A stretch of 64,000 bases of DNA from Struthidea cinerea (lineage: Eukaryota; Chordata; Aves; Passeriformes; Corcoracidae): NCBI GenBank assembly GCA_013397865.1, contig VZTI01005203.1, forward strand, positions 1,393,678-1,457,677. The letters run 5' to 3'. The translations under genes and the position numbers were made by a program. Positions 1 to 13,778 of this stretch are shown piece by piece. Position 1 is the stretch's first letter, and each line of letters begins with the position of its first letter. The notes beneath the pieces were generated by a model. The model was not told the DNA's origin. It saw only the letters and a program-made list of their open reading frames with translations, and ran no database searches.

Positions 1-165
1 CCGGCACATTTAAGATTTCCTTCCTGAAGAATGACCAGCCTTCCTGGACCCCTTTGCCTTTCAGAACTGCCTCCAAAGGGACGGTCAACCAGTCTCCTAA
101 ACAGGCCAAAGTCCGCCCTCCAGAAGTCCAAGGCAGCCAAAATCTGTCCTTACTTCTCCAAGAAT
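1..165 (-). mobile_element. CR1 LINE ORF2 fragment, truncated by window edge
   Basis: On the minus strand this segment translates to a block typical of CR1 ORF2, in the part after the endonuclease domain. It reads LDFWRADFGLFRRLVDR, then, after a change of frame, a stretch resembling PLEAVLKGKGVQEGW followed by SFFRKEIL. CR1 is the dominant non-LTR retrotransposon of birds, and its ORF2 encodes an endonuclease and a reverse transcriptase. Here the frame is broken near 110-120, so the copy is dead. It runs off the left edge of the window, so its full extent is unknown. The right boundary at about 165 is approximate. The family call rests on my recognition of the protein motif, not on an alignment. 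Confidence 0.82.
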
Positions 166-1130
166 CTATAAGCTGTAAAACTGCATGATTTTTTTTCTAC
201 ATGGTTTTGTGTATTGTACTTGAATGCTTATGTTTTATATTCGAACGTAACAAAACCTGGGTGAACAAACTTTGAAAATAAAATAAAGATACAACTAGAC
301 GCCAGAAAATATATTCACTCTAACATGAATTTTACTGAATTACATGAAATGTAGCAACAACACACCATTTAACTTCCCTTGCATTGTGCTGAAATAAATA
401 AATATAGTGGGATGCGATTACACAAAATGATGTGGGAGTAGAAACAAATCAGGAAAAAAATCATCTGCTACACTAGTATATTATACTAGGGTATATGATA
501 TGTTCTTGTAAGTGAAATTATCAAAATTATAACAGCTTAGAGGGACTTAATTAGAATTTATATGTACTGAATGAGCTCAGTCTAGCATATGGCTAAAACA
601 AATGGCATTTATTTCTAGTGTTAGTCACTCCATTTTCATCAAGAAAGTCATTCTATCCTTTCAAAATGTATTGTTTTGACAATTTTCACTTGTTTATGCT
701 TCACAAGTTACACTGAACTGGAAAAAAATTACTAAAATCTCAAACTTCTATAGAGGAATGAAAAGTGGATGCCCCAATATTGTCTAAAACAGGACTAAAA
801 GGTTATTACTTGAAGGTCATAATCAAGCAGAAGAGCTGCTAACCTAAAAATTCCATTAGAAGCCACCCAATCCAGTAGTTGAATAGCAGCAAGGTTGCCA
901 CACGTCCCTATCCCCACATCCAGCCAGCAGCAAAGCTGAGTGTGCACTCCCCACAGGTGCATGGGCTCATCATATAAATGTGCATGCACAGGAATGAGTG
1001 GCTGCATGCACAGTTCAACAGGGACCGAAACCACAGCACTCATGCTGACACTTGTCACAGGACCAGCCTGGTCCTGCCTTATCAGCGTGAAAGCCTGAGA
1101 GCAGAAAATACCTGCAAATACATACACAGC
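166..1130. other. AT-rich non-coding stretch
   Basis: I see no exon, RNA gene or recognisable repeat here. The sequence is AT-rich with short ORFs only. Confidence 0.5.
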
Positions 1131-1850
1131 CATAAAGGGTGAATCCCTCCAGTTGTTGATGTTAAACCCTCCATTGTGCCGGTGCTTGGCCCCTGGATCC
1201 CAGTCTGCCCAGCTCCTGTGGCCTGAGCCCTGCTACACTGGCAGGTGCAGACCCAGTGACCCACCAACAAACACTACTCCTACGCATCTGGCCATGGACA
1301 GATACATGGACAGACTGTGCTCCCCTCAAAGGGCTGGCTTTAGCCATTTGGTCTCTCCCGCAGCTGACCCCCTGGCTCCTCTCTTCTCCTGCTTGCCCCT
1401 CACACAGATACAGTCTTCTGCCAAAAGGCCTCTCCTGCGGCTGGTCCAGACCTGTGGCCTTGCTGAATCCCAGCTTTCCCGCAGTAGCTGGCTTGGACAT
1501 CCTGGTGCCTCCAATAGCCAACCCCTGCTCTCTCCGGTATTACGGACACACATCGACTTCTTATGCCCCTGTCTTGTGGGTGAGTTTGATACTTGTTAGT
1601 GGTTACACACACTGATGTTCACATCCACTCACACTCTGCACGCTCTCCACTCTCTCCATGTGCTGGCAGCAGAGATGCAAGGGCTCCTGTGGCCCCTGCT
1701 CCTGCTCCAGCTGCACACAGCATAGGGAGCCCCTCACCGTGGAAAATAACTCAGAATGGAGTTTAATGAGAAGCCAAGGCAGACTGCACTGATCAGATAA
1801 TGGCCTGACAAGCGTAACAACCAGCAACCTCTTTACAGGACACATTTTAT
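1131..1850. repeat. Unclassified GC-richer patch, possibly an old LTR or retroposon
   Basis: The base composition rises sharply against the flanks, and overlapping ORFs of 70-148 codons are open on both strands, as often happens in GC-rich DNA. The minus strand carries ATTAAA near its left-of-centre part and a GATAAAA word close to 1,850, which would fit an old LTR read on the minus strand. I cannot name a family or find terminal repeats, so this is a suggestion only. A GC-rich unique patch is equally possible. Confidence 0.25.
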
Positions 1851-4800
1851 CCCCTTAGCCTTTTATTTTCCCACAGTCCTCTACCTACCCTTGTGCCTCC
1901 AGACCCTTGTGTGTTATGGAGATGAGTCTTTAAACACATAAACTAACATTTTTTAACAACGATTTGGCATAGAAAAATAAAGAAAAATAAAAATATAATC
2001 GGTTTTAAAATTCAGATGAACATGATAAGAGTAAATTCTTTGTAATGAACTGGTAGTATCAGGCAATCATGATCAGATTGTGCCACCCTGTGGACTGTAT
2101 CAAAAAGCTCTTTCCTTTAGTGCTGGGCTAAAAGGATGCTGTAGGAAAAGGCCAAGAAATTCTCAGCCACCAAAGCAGAAGTTATTTTGAATTTCCTTAC
2201 ATTCCAATAGAGACAAGATGTCTTTTTGAACTGTGCCTTTGAGCAGCACTGGGCAGATTTTCAGCTGGCACCAATCTCAAACAAACGTGGACAAATATCT
2301 TAGCAGGAAAAGTCATAATACCTTGGTGAATTATCTTCCTGTTAGGTAACACTAGGCAGAATAATTGCGTTTCTTTACTTGCTTGGAGATACGTGCGTGA
2401 ACAGAACTAACAATCTATTTTAAATTATAAAGAAATCAAACTAATTACTTGTCTGAAATACAATATTACAGTCAAACAACAAATCCTTGTGGTAAAAACA
2501 ATAAACAAGATGGAAACCACAGAGTATGTCAGTGGCCAGAGTGAAAGGGTGATTTGGAGACTAAATTAAAAGACCAACCTGTTAGGAAGAGAGGGCTCAC
2601 AGGAAAGCTGGGGTCATTAGACAATGTGGAGCTGTCTTTTAAGGTCTCATCTGAAAAGAGATCTAAACAGAAATTGAGAACAGGGTATTTAATAAGGGGC
2701 GAGAATCTTGGTGTGCCACATGAGGCAGCTACAGCATCTGACAGGAACAAACTGATGTTGCCAAAACATGAGAAGGCAGATGAAATCTGTCAGAGATTGG
2801 AGAAAGCATTATTTTTCTATGAAGAAATGTATTTTGAACCTCTTTGCTTTACTTCAGTGGTTATAAGCATCATATGGGTCTAGTGTGAGGCTAATCTCCC
2901 TGATAATAAAATATCTACCTGGAGGAAACCCTAGTCCCATGATTTTTCATAATCTGTAATCAACATATTTATGATTCTGATGATCACTGTCATTACTCAG
3001 CTGTTGCCTGACTGACACTCAGTGGCTATTCTCTGCCACTGTCATTGTGCTTGAAGTTTCAAAGCTGTATTTTCTGACTTCTACAGTGGTATGCTTACAA
3101 AACATATGAAAAAAACAATTAAAATTAAGTATCTAAAATATGTTTAGTATGGTAAATATTTTACATGACGAGGCATGTATCTGAGCCACTGTACACTATG
3201 TCTGAGTGAAAGAATTTATCTAAAATCTTTCCTGACCTCATTTTGAATATATCTTAAACTCATTAGGTGTAAGAAACATCTTGGTATTCTTCCAAGGGCA
3301 GAAATCTGCCATCTCTGTGAAACTGATGTTATTAGATACTTTCTATCTTTTGATGTTGACAGGTAGCACCAGAAGTTCTTCTGAACAATCTCAGGATTCT
3401 TTTCAAGACACTTTTATCATGTTCAGGCTTTTTATCATGTTCAGGCTTTTTATCATGTTCATTTACATTCAGGAGCTTGAAGCTCTATGTCTTGTCTAAT
3501 AGCATATAATGAGTAGGAAGCATGTTGTTTTCTATGAAAACAGATGGTGTTGTTTAAAACAGTATTGCAATTTCTGTAAAAAAATGCTTATTTAGAATAA
3601 GAGTTTTAAGAATAATATAATGTAATAAAGAGACAATGAAAAATAATGGTAAACAAATCTCTTTTATACAGAAACAGGAAGGAATTTTATTAAGAACACT
3701 TTCTGAATTGGTAGATCAAACCTAAGAATGAAATTATGAGATTTCTAACTGGCCAGTAGAAAGGCTGAGCAATGTTGAAAGAATAAGTTATCATGCCTAC
3801 AAAATGTCTTTATTTCTTTTTTCCAAGATTATATGCTACCCATCTCTTGGCTTTAACTGTGTCCACTGTTCCAGTGCTATGCTTTTCCTGAAGGTGGCTG
3901 CATTCCATGTGAGTCATTCATTCCTACAATGTCTGAATTTTTTCACTGGATGTTTCCCATATTTAGCTGTGACTATGAGTAAATTAGGTAGTTTCAAGAC
4001 TAACACTGCAACATTTATTTCAGGAAAATACTGTGGCACAATACAAAAATACAGAATGTAGTTTAAATTCATCACAATAATTATTCAGGAAATATGCTGA
4101 ATAATTGGCAAAAAGTCCCCAAGAAAACTCTTTCTTTCTGCCTTAGTACTTTGGCTGAGTGTCTTTTCCTGTATAGACCAAATTGTTGTTAAATGATGTT
4201 CTTGGGAGAATAAACAATCTTTTGGGAGAGTTTTTCTGTTGTAAAAAATCTCTCATGACTGTGTCTCTTTGACCCCCAAAAATTAAGATTTATAGCTGAA
4301 AGAAAAACTCAGACAGCCCACTGGTGATTTATATCCTTACAGGGTTGTACTTTAAATTGCCACTATCATCTTTTCTAAAACTGGTCCTCCATGTTACGGG
4401 GACCATTATGCACTTTGATTTTGGTAGTGCTGTTTGCAGACGCCTGTCAGGGTCGACGTTATGGTATTAAGGTCCAGACACTTCTAGCTCCTCCATGCTT
4501 ATTTCTGGAGATTTCATAAATGTTCTCTGTTCTCCAGAGACAGATTTTGTTATTGTTTACACAGATTTTATAAAACACTGTCAGAGCAGAATGGCCTGAT
4601 TTTGTATTCATGTTGCATCGGTGGGAATGACTATAACAGCCATTTTTCTGACTAGCACCTCTGACTTTGAAGTGAAAAATAAAAGGACAACCTGCCACAG
4701 AATTGCCTGAACCACCAACACTCTGCAGCTCAGACTTGCCACGGACTCGTATCCTCTGGACACAGAAGAGAGCGATACAGTCAGTAGTGGCTTACACAGC

Positions 4801-7800
4801 TGAGAGCGTAAGAGCTATGTAGAGTTGACCATATCTGCCTTTTTCATAGAATTCTTTCTGGACGTTTTGTTTCTGCCCAAGCTTTGGCAATGCCAGGCCA
4901 CTCTGCAATTTTCCATTCTTCAATGTTTCAATATGAGGAACGGCAGGATTCCAGATATAGTGTTGAAGAACTAAATGACACAGTTGTTTTTAATTAATTT
5001 TTAGGTCTATATTTTGGTTCAGGAGCTCGCCCTGCATAGCTCTAAAGTGGAGGTTTTGGGGGATTTTTGGGAGTTTCTCGCAGAACCTTTAAGTACAAGG
5101 CTCTGCAACTACGTTACACTTTTAACCTTAAGTCAGATAACGCGCCCAGTGCTACAACAATCTTGGAACATCTGTGTGATCGAGATGAATCTGAACTCCC
5201 AGCCCTGAACGTAAAACAAGGCAGAGCTTACCAGATTCTTTGGTCCTACAATCTGCACCTTAAACGGCAGCTTTAGAGATGAGCCACCTAATAATTTTCT
5301 GAGCAAAGTAGGGAGGACCCAGCATTGATAGCCTCTAGATCCTTGGGATTTCTTTTGTTTTCCGTTGTCTTCTGAGGAAAACCATAGTAGATGCTTCCCA
5401 TTCTGCTTCTCTTTTCTCATGTCAGAATTCCCATCCCAACTCCAGCCAGCTCAACCCATCCCAAGAAAAATCCAAACAGATTTCATTCTGAGGAGTATGT
5501 AAGTAAGATCAGACTGCTCATTTTATTGACTGTGCTTCAAAATAAGGAAGCAGCAATCAATTAATCAGCCAGTCAGAGGGTATTTTCTCTGATTTTGTCT
5601 CAAGATCAGATTTAGGTTGTCATCACCATACAAGAATCTTGCATAATACATTCCTGAAAATTGGCAACACCCATTGTTTCAAAAGACATGTGACTTCTCT
5701 TTGTCTTCAAAATTGGAAAATGGAAGCATTCTTGCTGACATTAATTCCCCTGCTCCTGCTTCCCCTTACCATTTCTGATGGTTGTCTAGTTAATGAAATC
5801 TCCACTTGTTTCTTGTTTGTTCTTTAAATCTCAGTCCATGCACTGTCCTGACAGTCTTATTTATGTCTTAGGACTGTTCCCTGATCAGTCCAGAGATCTT
5901 TGGTTAAGATCAAATGATCTTAATTGAAAGTGTTAGCAGTCATTCCTGGCATATGTCCTTTAATTCTACATTTTAGTCTTACTGTGCTTTCTTTGTTAAG
6001 TTTCTTAAGTTTGACTGACCCATGTCAAGAAGTCATGTTGCTGAATGCTTTGCTTTTGTCTTAACAGTTTCATTTCCCTAACAGTTTCATCATCTCTCAT
6101 AATTTTATTTCCTGATATTTTTAATCATTCTGACCATGATTGTGAGTACATGCGATACAATTTACTGATGCAGATTTCTGTATGCTAAATATCTGTTTCA
6201 GAATTCCTACATCTTAGATGGGCTTGTCTCCCAAGACCTTTACGGAATAAATCAGGAGTTGTTCTACAGAAAGTTTCATCATTGTAAAAATGAAAGCATG
6301 CATGAAAGTGCACATGCGTTCTGTCAAGGATTCCAAGCTCCTTGTACTTGCTGGTAAACGATTTTCTACATCTGGAGTTCCTGCAGTCACTCCATGCTTG
6401 GATGCCTGTGTACACAACCTCTCGCCCTTACAGCACAAGATTTATCAAGCTTACTCTCCTTAATAGCAAGCTAGCTGAGAGCAGTAAAAATTAATGACCT
6501 GCAATACAAAATGGTTAAATTAATTATTCACCAGTTTCCAAAGGACCATAATTGCATTTCCATTCTCTGTGGAGCTCTCCAATTAGCTTGCTGAGGGATC
6601 GGGGTGCTCAGCGGTGTGGAGGTTACAAGTACAGAAGTTTGTGTGCGTGCTCAGGAGAGTAGGAGGGATTGTCAGAGGTGGCTAGGATGGCTATATGGGT
6701 GAGGGTGAGGGCAAAGGTTTGGATGTTTTATGACTCTGGAGACTTCTGGGATGACTAGAAGGAAAGTGTATGTGGAAGGAACAACTACTGCAGTCTTTCA
6801 TCAGAGCAAAATTCTGTAATTAGTTTGGGACATAACTTCTCTGGGACTCATAGGTATGCTGAGGGAAGAACAGCTTTCATGACATGACCTTTATCTTTTT
6901 CCAGCTTAAACCTGATCAGATACCTGCTTTTGTTTTTTACTACTTCTCTGCTTAAGGCAAGGTCAGACAAACAGGTTGCTGCCAGTGTCTTCTTGTTACA
7001 GCAGTAAGTAATGGGCATGCTCAAATGAACTGCAGCTCAACAAGCAAGGCAAACATGACAGACCTGGCAAACAAGCACCTTGTGAAGTGTCTTTAACCCT
7101 TGCATGCTGCTCTCAGGGGAAGGGCAAAGAAAATAAACAAAAAAAAATCAATGAATGAACACTTGTACTTTTACTTTTCATTGTGGTATTTTCCTGCAGA
7201 GTACAGGAAAAAATCATTTGCACAAAAAAGAAGAAATGCAAATCATCTAGTCTCACTGTAGTTTGTCTGTACAGTAATTAAGTACAACAGAGTTGGGATT
7301 GACATATGGAAAGCCTTGGGGAAACCACAACAAGAATAATTAATTACAAAACCAAGCAAGCTAAGCTGGCATACAAAGCATTGCCCATGGACTTTATAGT
7401 CCTCAAAACCTCTTCTTACAGTGTTATAAGATGCTGTTGCACTCTTGGTACTTTTCTGAATGGTTAGTCTTGGCTTCATATACTTAGAACATTTTGACAC
7501 CACATAAATTTGAATTGTCTGTCAGTAAATCAAAAGTACTGTAACAGAGGAATAAAAGTCCAGCTGATTTCATGAGTAGCATTTCAAGCTTGTTGGATTT
7601 ATAGGAATAAATGGACACACCATGACTATGGTGTGATCCTGTCAATCAGAGGACGGGAAGATTAAACATTCACGACTACTGAAAGGCAATTTCCTTCAAT
7701 TGTTCATCATGCCTCCAATCTTAACCTTCCCCATAGGATTTCCTCTTGCTCTAAACTTAAGAAAAGGGTATTTTTTTACTGGACTTTTTATGGTAGTAGT

Positions 7801-10800
7801 AAACTGATGAAGGGCGCTATAATTGTCAAACATTTGTTGTTGTTTTGCTTCACATTAAGCATTATCTATGGTGTGATTCAGAAAGCAGATTTTAACTGTA
7901 ACAAGCCATTTGCCTAGAAAAATGGAAGAAGATTTTTCAATCTGTTCATCTATCAAAATGCATAATGAAAATTAAGCAGTATGCCCACAGTAAACGTAAC
8001 TAAATCAAACCAAAAGTGGTATCTGTGGTGGTGTACAGTTACTGAAAGACTATTATTCGTGACTAGCCTGGTAGAGCAGATATAGGTCTGGAAAAAACTA
8101 ATTAAGTAATCCAGATACAATACCTTAGACTGGGAAAAATCGTATTATAAAGTGACTCTGAATTATTTTTTTAAGCATTGGAATCTATAGAAGAATTAAC
8201 TTTGGAAACAGCCCAACAAAAACATATGAACAGTAAAGATTTTGTCCTTACCATCATTCTATCCTCAGTTTTGGAAAATATTTCAGATGTTCAGGAGCTA
8301 TAAATACCCTATAGAGGCTTATTTTCCCACTCCACACCTACTATGATATCTCATTATGTTTAGAGATATTTTCATTAGCAACAATGTGTTTGGATTAGGC
8401 TCTTACCTAACACATGTAATGAAATAACTGCGGGGAACCCTTTCCACTAAAATGACTATAAAAATTGGTCCCAGAAACATACCTTGAATCCAGTGTGCTG
8501 TTGCTTGGTTTGACTAATGTTGCTGTTGTACCAGGGATGGGGAGAAATCACTACACAAAAGTTCAAATCCAGGAAACAAATAGAATGACGTTATTTAATA
8601 ATACACAGACTCGTTTTATATCTCTAGTATTCTTAGATTACATAAGGTCATTGGTCCTTTAACAATCCACCTCCCGGGCTGGTTGGCTGAAACCTACAAC
8701 ACCTATTTCAAAGTATTTCTCTAGTAGATACCATAACAATACTACATAACAACTTGCAGGTGCAGATGGAGAGAATTCGTTTACAAAACCGTTGCACTGT
8801 TTTTCATGGCTTGCATGAGAAAAGCAGGATTCTCACAGAATGCTGCAGAAAGCTGGAAAATTTCTCTGCTGAAAGCTTTTCAGCATCCACAGACTAACTG
8901 CGTGATAAAATGAAGACTGTGTCAATCCTAAATCCCAGTTTACCTCTCAGCAGAAGGATTGCAGATAACAGTCTCTGCCCACCCACAGGCAGCAGCACTG
9001 CAGAGGTGCTGCACATGCACACAGATTCACTGATGCACAACTCCATGCACAAATGGTAGAACACAGGAATCATTTTTTCTTGTAGTAAGGGAATGCTGCA
9101 TGATAAGTCCATTAAATTCCATGTGGTCACTTGGGACAAGTAAAATTCTGCTTCTAAATAGTTCATGACTTGTAAAGGTAAATGAAAGATGCTGCTCACA
9201 CCAGAAAACTGATGTCTGTGAAAGAGCAGTATCTCTCAGCATGAACAAATACAGCTACATCTGTGAACATTATTTCAATGAAATTATGAATTTCAGACCA
9301 TCCTAGGGAGTGGAAAAATGGAGTCCATTTCATTCCACCTTTTTAACAGCTACAGGACAGAAAACAACAGCAAGAGATGATTTTGTTATCCAGTACTGGT
9401 AGGTGGAGGTAAAATTTTCAGTCCAGCTGTTGAACTCTATCAGTTACTACCAAAGTGTTAAAATAAAATATTGTTGTCATACTGAATTGCTTTTAGGTGT
9501 TGTTTCTTTCTGTCCCCTTGCTTGGTTCCCTTCTTAGGGGGCAGAAGAATGGATAAAAGGGCAGTTGGAATTAAGGTAATGACTTTGCTAAATATCATGC
9601 TTCAGCACTGCATGTCTCAGGACTTTCAGGGGAGCAGAAGAAAATAGAAAGTCTCTGAGGTTTATTGGTCTGCCCTTTGCCCTCTAGCATCATAGCTGAA
9701 GACAAGGAAATATTGTACTCTAAGAACATAGTGGCAAATCTCTTTCCTAGATCGTAAGTTTATGGAAAACTGACAAATTTGTCCATTAGATAAACATTTT
9801 CCACATTTTGGAAAGCATATTGGTAGATTGCTGTTTCATCTGCTGTGTGGGAAGTGGTTCACAGGATGTGTTTGTAGGAGAACAGAGAATGAAGAGGGAT
9901 TTTTTGGCTTGCTGACTCCAGTTTTCTGCCTCTATTAGCAATCATGTCATATAATCCTCCTTAGTTATTTGTAAAACTTCCACTTGAAAGTTGAAACTAG
10001 ACGAGTTTATGCCTCCATTTTAATTCCCTGTGAGGAAAGAAATCTTGGACAATGACAGTACCTTGTTTTCTTCTTTTCTGAGATGGTTGCTTACAATTTC
10101 ATTTCCTGATAATATAAAAGTTTGAGTTTGGGTCTTTCAACTTTCCCAATTGGTAGTGTCATGCAGGCCACCACAAAATATCAAGCAATCTGCTAGATAG
10201 GAAACACTGAGAGAAGTCCCTGACTTTCTGTTGGCCTGAAATAGCTCATCTTTGCCCTCTCCCTCTTTCACCTCCCTGTGTCCCCAAGGATGACACCCAT
10301 TACGGAGGTGTGCAGATGGACTCCAACAAGCCCTATAATGCCAATTCTCAGCACCATACTTTCTAGCTATCACTGTGGGAAATCAATACCAAGACGCTAA
10401 AACTGTCTTTTGCCCACATGACTTACCACTATTTCTTCCAGCAGGACCCACTGCCATGGGGTGATTTTGAGATACATTTTATTTAAAATAATTAAACTTG
10501 AATCAAAAATACTTTTTTTCTTTTTTCTTTTTTCTCTCTGACCTTAAGTTTAACCAGTGCTGAAATGCAGTAACATAAAATGCATGTTGCTGTGTATCCT
10601 CTTTTAATTTACTCCTCCTTCCTTTTCCACCCACACATAAATACACACATTCTTCAGTATCACAAATATCATGAAAAAAATCAGGAATCTGGAAGTGTCC
10701 AGTTGGCAGAAGGGGAGTGCTCTCAGCCTCTTTTTATGTCTCTCAGTCATGTTTCACTGAATAATATACAACTTACACTACTAGGGAAAAAATATATTTT

Positions 10801-11469
10801 CAGAGTTTTGAGTGGAGTATTGAATCGAAAAATGTTACACGTGTTCCAGTAAACACAACATTTACTGCACAGTGACACTGTCTTCTCAATCATATAATAG
10901 TGCATAATTAGCAATGAGCGATCTTCTCTCATGTTATGTCCTTAGGATTTCACAGCTCCCAAAAAATACTGAATGCCTGAAATTCTCATGAAATTCCTGC
11001 CTATGATTCTTCCTCTGAAAAATCTGGAGAAAAATTGGTAGCAACTAACACACTCCCAAAAAACAGTATATTTTCTAAGATGGTGATATTCCTGTAGCCA
11101 CGTTTCTTTTCATTCATAGCAGCAATATCATATTGAAAGGTGTATTCTGATAGAGCAAGCATGAGGCAGTAGAACATTTAACCTGTAGCTGGTAAACTGA
11201 AGAACTTTGCTGTCTGAAATTGAAGTGAGTCATTAAAGGCAGTAAATTCAAGATGCAGTTTTTCAGCCTTTTTTCACATTATGAGCAGCATTTAACATTG
11301 ATAGTTTGATGGTAGACAGGAACATTTTTCATCACTGGTCAAATAAAAAAAATTCCTGAGCTTTTTCTTCATGCATCCGGAGAGCTGTAAAACTAACCAA
11401 GGACAAATATGAGACTGCTGAAATATGAAACAATTAAAGGAAATCCCAGTTTAAATCATAATCTCCAGA
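1851..11469. other. Intergenic or intronic DNA without recognised gene
   Basis: This is AT-rich DNA with scattered short ORFs. Items noted separately are an 18-bp tandem repeat at 3,413-3,461 and a small ORF ending at 5,276-5,279. A pyrimidine-rich run lies at about 10,510-10,535. I found no conserved protein, tRNA or CRISPR-like pattern. Confidence 0.5.
3413..3461. repeat. 18-bp tandem repeat, about 2.7 copies
   Basis: The unit TTTATCATGTTCAGGCTT occurs twice without mismatch (3,413-3,430 and 3,431-3,448) and is followed by a partial third copy to about 3,461. This is a short minisatellite. No function is implied. Confidence 0.9.
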
Positions 11470-11580
11470 NNNNNNNNNNNNNNNNNNNNNNNNNNNNNNN
11501 NNNNNNNNNNNNNNNNNNNNNNNNNNNNNNNNNNNNNNNNNNNNNNNNNNNNNNNNNNNNNNNNNNNNNNNNNNNNNNNN
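11470..11580. other. Assembly gap (111 N)
   Basis: This run of N is followed at once by an A homopolymer, which is the likely cause of the gap. Its true length is unknown. Confidence 0.98.
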
Positions 11581-11603
11581 AAAAAAAAAAAAAAAAAAAA
11601 AAA
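11581..11603. repeat. A homopolymer (23 A visible) at gap edge
   Basis: Twenty-three A residues adjoin the gap and continue as AAAG-type sequence. It could be a simple repeat or the tail of a retroposed sequence hidden in the gap. Confidence 0.9.
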
Positions 11604-12726
11604 GAAAAAGTTTCAGTGGATGCTCATTCTATTCTTTTAATTTTATTTTCAGTGATCTGTTTCATTTGAAATAAAAAGATTTTCTGGGTCCATGCAGGAG
11701 AATTCAACATATATACCTGTGTTTCCTCAGGAATTGCAGTAACTAAGCAACTGAAAAACTGAGAAGTAGTTTTCAAATTCTGACATGGTATTCCTTTTTT
11801 CTTCTAATGACAGTTGTATGACCCTTCTGTCTGGCAGCGACTCACAACAGTTAAGATCTGGGTTCAGTTTGTAGGACTGAGTGATCATACTCAAACATCA
11901 TCCCTTTGAGCCCTGACCAGCTGGAAAAAATATTTTAAACTGAATTAACCTCCAGGCACTCAATAAATTAGCTCAGTGGTTCTCTCCACCATGTTAAACA
12001 GAAAATATTTAGCCAGTCAGGGCTCTACTGGGATGGCAAAGAAAAATAGAAGAATCTTGAGAGATCATTGGGGAGAGCATAAATGATATGCCATCCTCAG
12101 AGCAGGCTGGCAATGGTGCAAGTTCCTCCTGCCACAGCTACACCTGTCCAAGGAAGCCGGTGACTATTCCCCTGCCAGCACTACTTTGTGCACCCACTGT
12201 ATGGTTGCCCATGCTTTTTCTAAAGTATGATGGAACCCATCACATATATTTTCCCCTTAAAGTTCTTCCCTTTCTTTAGGATTAGGGCTAGTGCTGCTGT
12301 AAATTCAAAGCACCTTCCCTAATTTAATCAGTGCGTTCAAACCCTTTAAGGACAGAATTAAATTAGTCTTTTCAAAGACTAAAAGACTGCTCATTTCATT
12401 GGAATTGAACTCACATCAGGAATGTATTTGACAGCTCATCATGTACATACCCCCATCTCCCATCAGTCAGAAGTGACAGTGAGTTACACTTGCCAGTATA
12501 ATGAAAGATGATGAGCATTTTTACCCATGAGGGTACCTCAAGCTATGATGATTTTATTTTCAGGAAAAGATACTTCTCAATAAAGAAAAAGCAAACAATT
12601 AGTGGGGTTACCAGTGAAATTTATTTCTGCAATACTCAGAAAAAAAATGAACAGAAATAAAAGTAGTCTAACAGTTAAAATAATAAATTAAGAAGAGTCT
12701 GTGATTTATCAATCAGCTTTAGCTTT

Positions 12727-12900
12727 TTGGTGAAGAAGATTCCACAGGTTGCCCAGAGAAGCTGTGGATGCCGGACGTGTTCCAGGCCAGCTTTGTGCAA
12801 TGTGGTCTAGTGGAACATTCCAACCCTGCCAAGGCAGAGGGGTTGGAACTAGATGATCTTTAAGGTTTCTTCCAGCCCAAACCATTCTATGATTCTGTCT
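12727..12900 (+). mobile_element. CR1 LINE 3' end (5'-truncated copy)
   Basis: The sequence follows the well-known CR1 3' end. It has GGTTGCCCAGAGAAGCTGTGG at 12,748, then GTTGGAACTAGATGATCTTTA, a ...CCATTCTATG motif, and ATTCTATG-type terminal repeat units ending near 12,900. The element is oriented plus and covers only the 3' UTR, which is usual for 5'-truncated CR1 insertions in birds. Several substitutions against the usual motif show that it is not young. It has no coding capacity. The minus-strand ORF that covers it is a shadow of the repeat. Confidence 0.93.
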
Positions 12901-13752
12901 CAGGAGTTGATATGCTGTACCCATTTTGATAAATTTTGTTGCCTGAAATAGCAATTCTTCCTTTCTCTTGCAAGAGTAAGTAGTGGAAAGACATTTTCAA
13001 ACTGACCTGAGAAAGTCTCCTGCTTAGCAAGTCAGTTTAAATCCACATCATCTTGATTCATTTAAAACTTTATCTGCTGCAAGTTGCTGATAGGCATTAT
13101 GGGTGTGTGGCACACATCAGACTTTTGGTTGTGCAGCTTCTCTGATCTGCTGCTGGTAATTGCCCATATCAGCTGTTTTTTTGAGGAAAGCAAGAAAACT
13201 CCCATCTCGGAACACTCTGTCAAGGTAGAAACTGTCCTATTTCTCAGTGCTGCTGACTTTTTCACAAAGAATTAAGGTTCATATTTCATACTCTTGTTTA
13301 TATGTAACATGCAATTATCTGTAGATGTGTTCATGTCTGAACTCAGATGTGTTTCAACTAGATTAAGGTCAGTGTTCAATTCTTTCTTACAATGAACATC
13401 TCAATAGATGCAGCTAGTAAACTAAAATAATTTAACTTCCTCATTTTATAGTTTACAAAAATTCAGTTTTGTTATATTTCCATATGCTCTTAGGGCACAA
13501 ATCTAACCCTAGTCATATAACTATTTATTTTGTATATTTTTAGCATCTACTCTGGTGTCAGTGTCCCAACTGAAACGAAATAATCCCAGAATTTCTTATG
13601 AAGTTGTATCTTGTTCACAGTCATCTGAAAATCAGATCTTTTTCATTAAAGTTCTTAAATGCTATTTTAAGCATGAGCTTTGAAAACTATCAGTCTTGCA
13701 TTAATAATCAGGGCATCTTTACTCAATATTTTTAAACATCTCTTTCATGAAA

Positions 13753-13778
13753 AACAAAACCAAACCAAACCAAAACAG
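13753..13778. repeat. CAAAC-type simple repeat
   Basis: Three to four CAAAC units lie in an A/C-only tract. A roughly complementary TTTGGG tract lies about 105 bp to the right. Confidence 0.8.

Noticed and set aside
8561..8571. AGTTCAAATCC, resembling a tRNA B box
   Set aside because: There is no A box, acceptor stem or cloverleaf in the flanking sequence.
12709..12954. 81-codon minus-strand ORF
   Set aside because: It is antisense to the CR1 3' UTR and is a shadow of the repeat.
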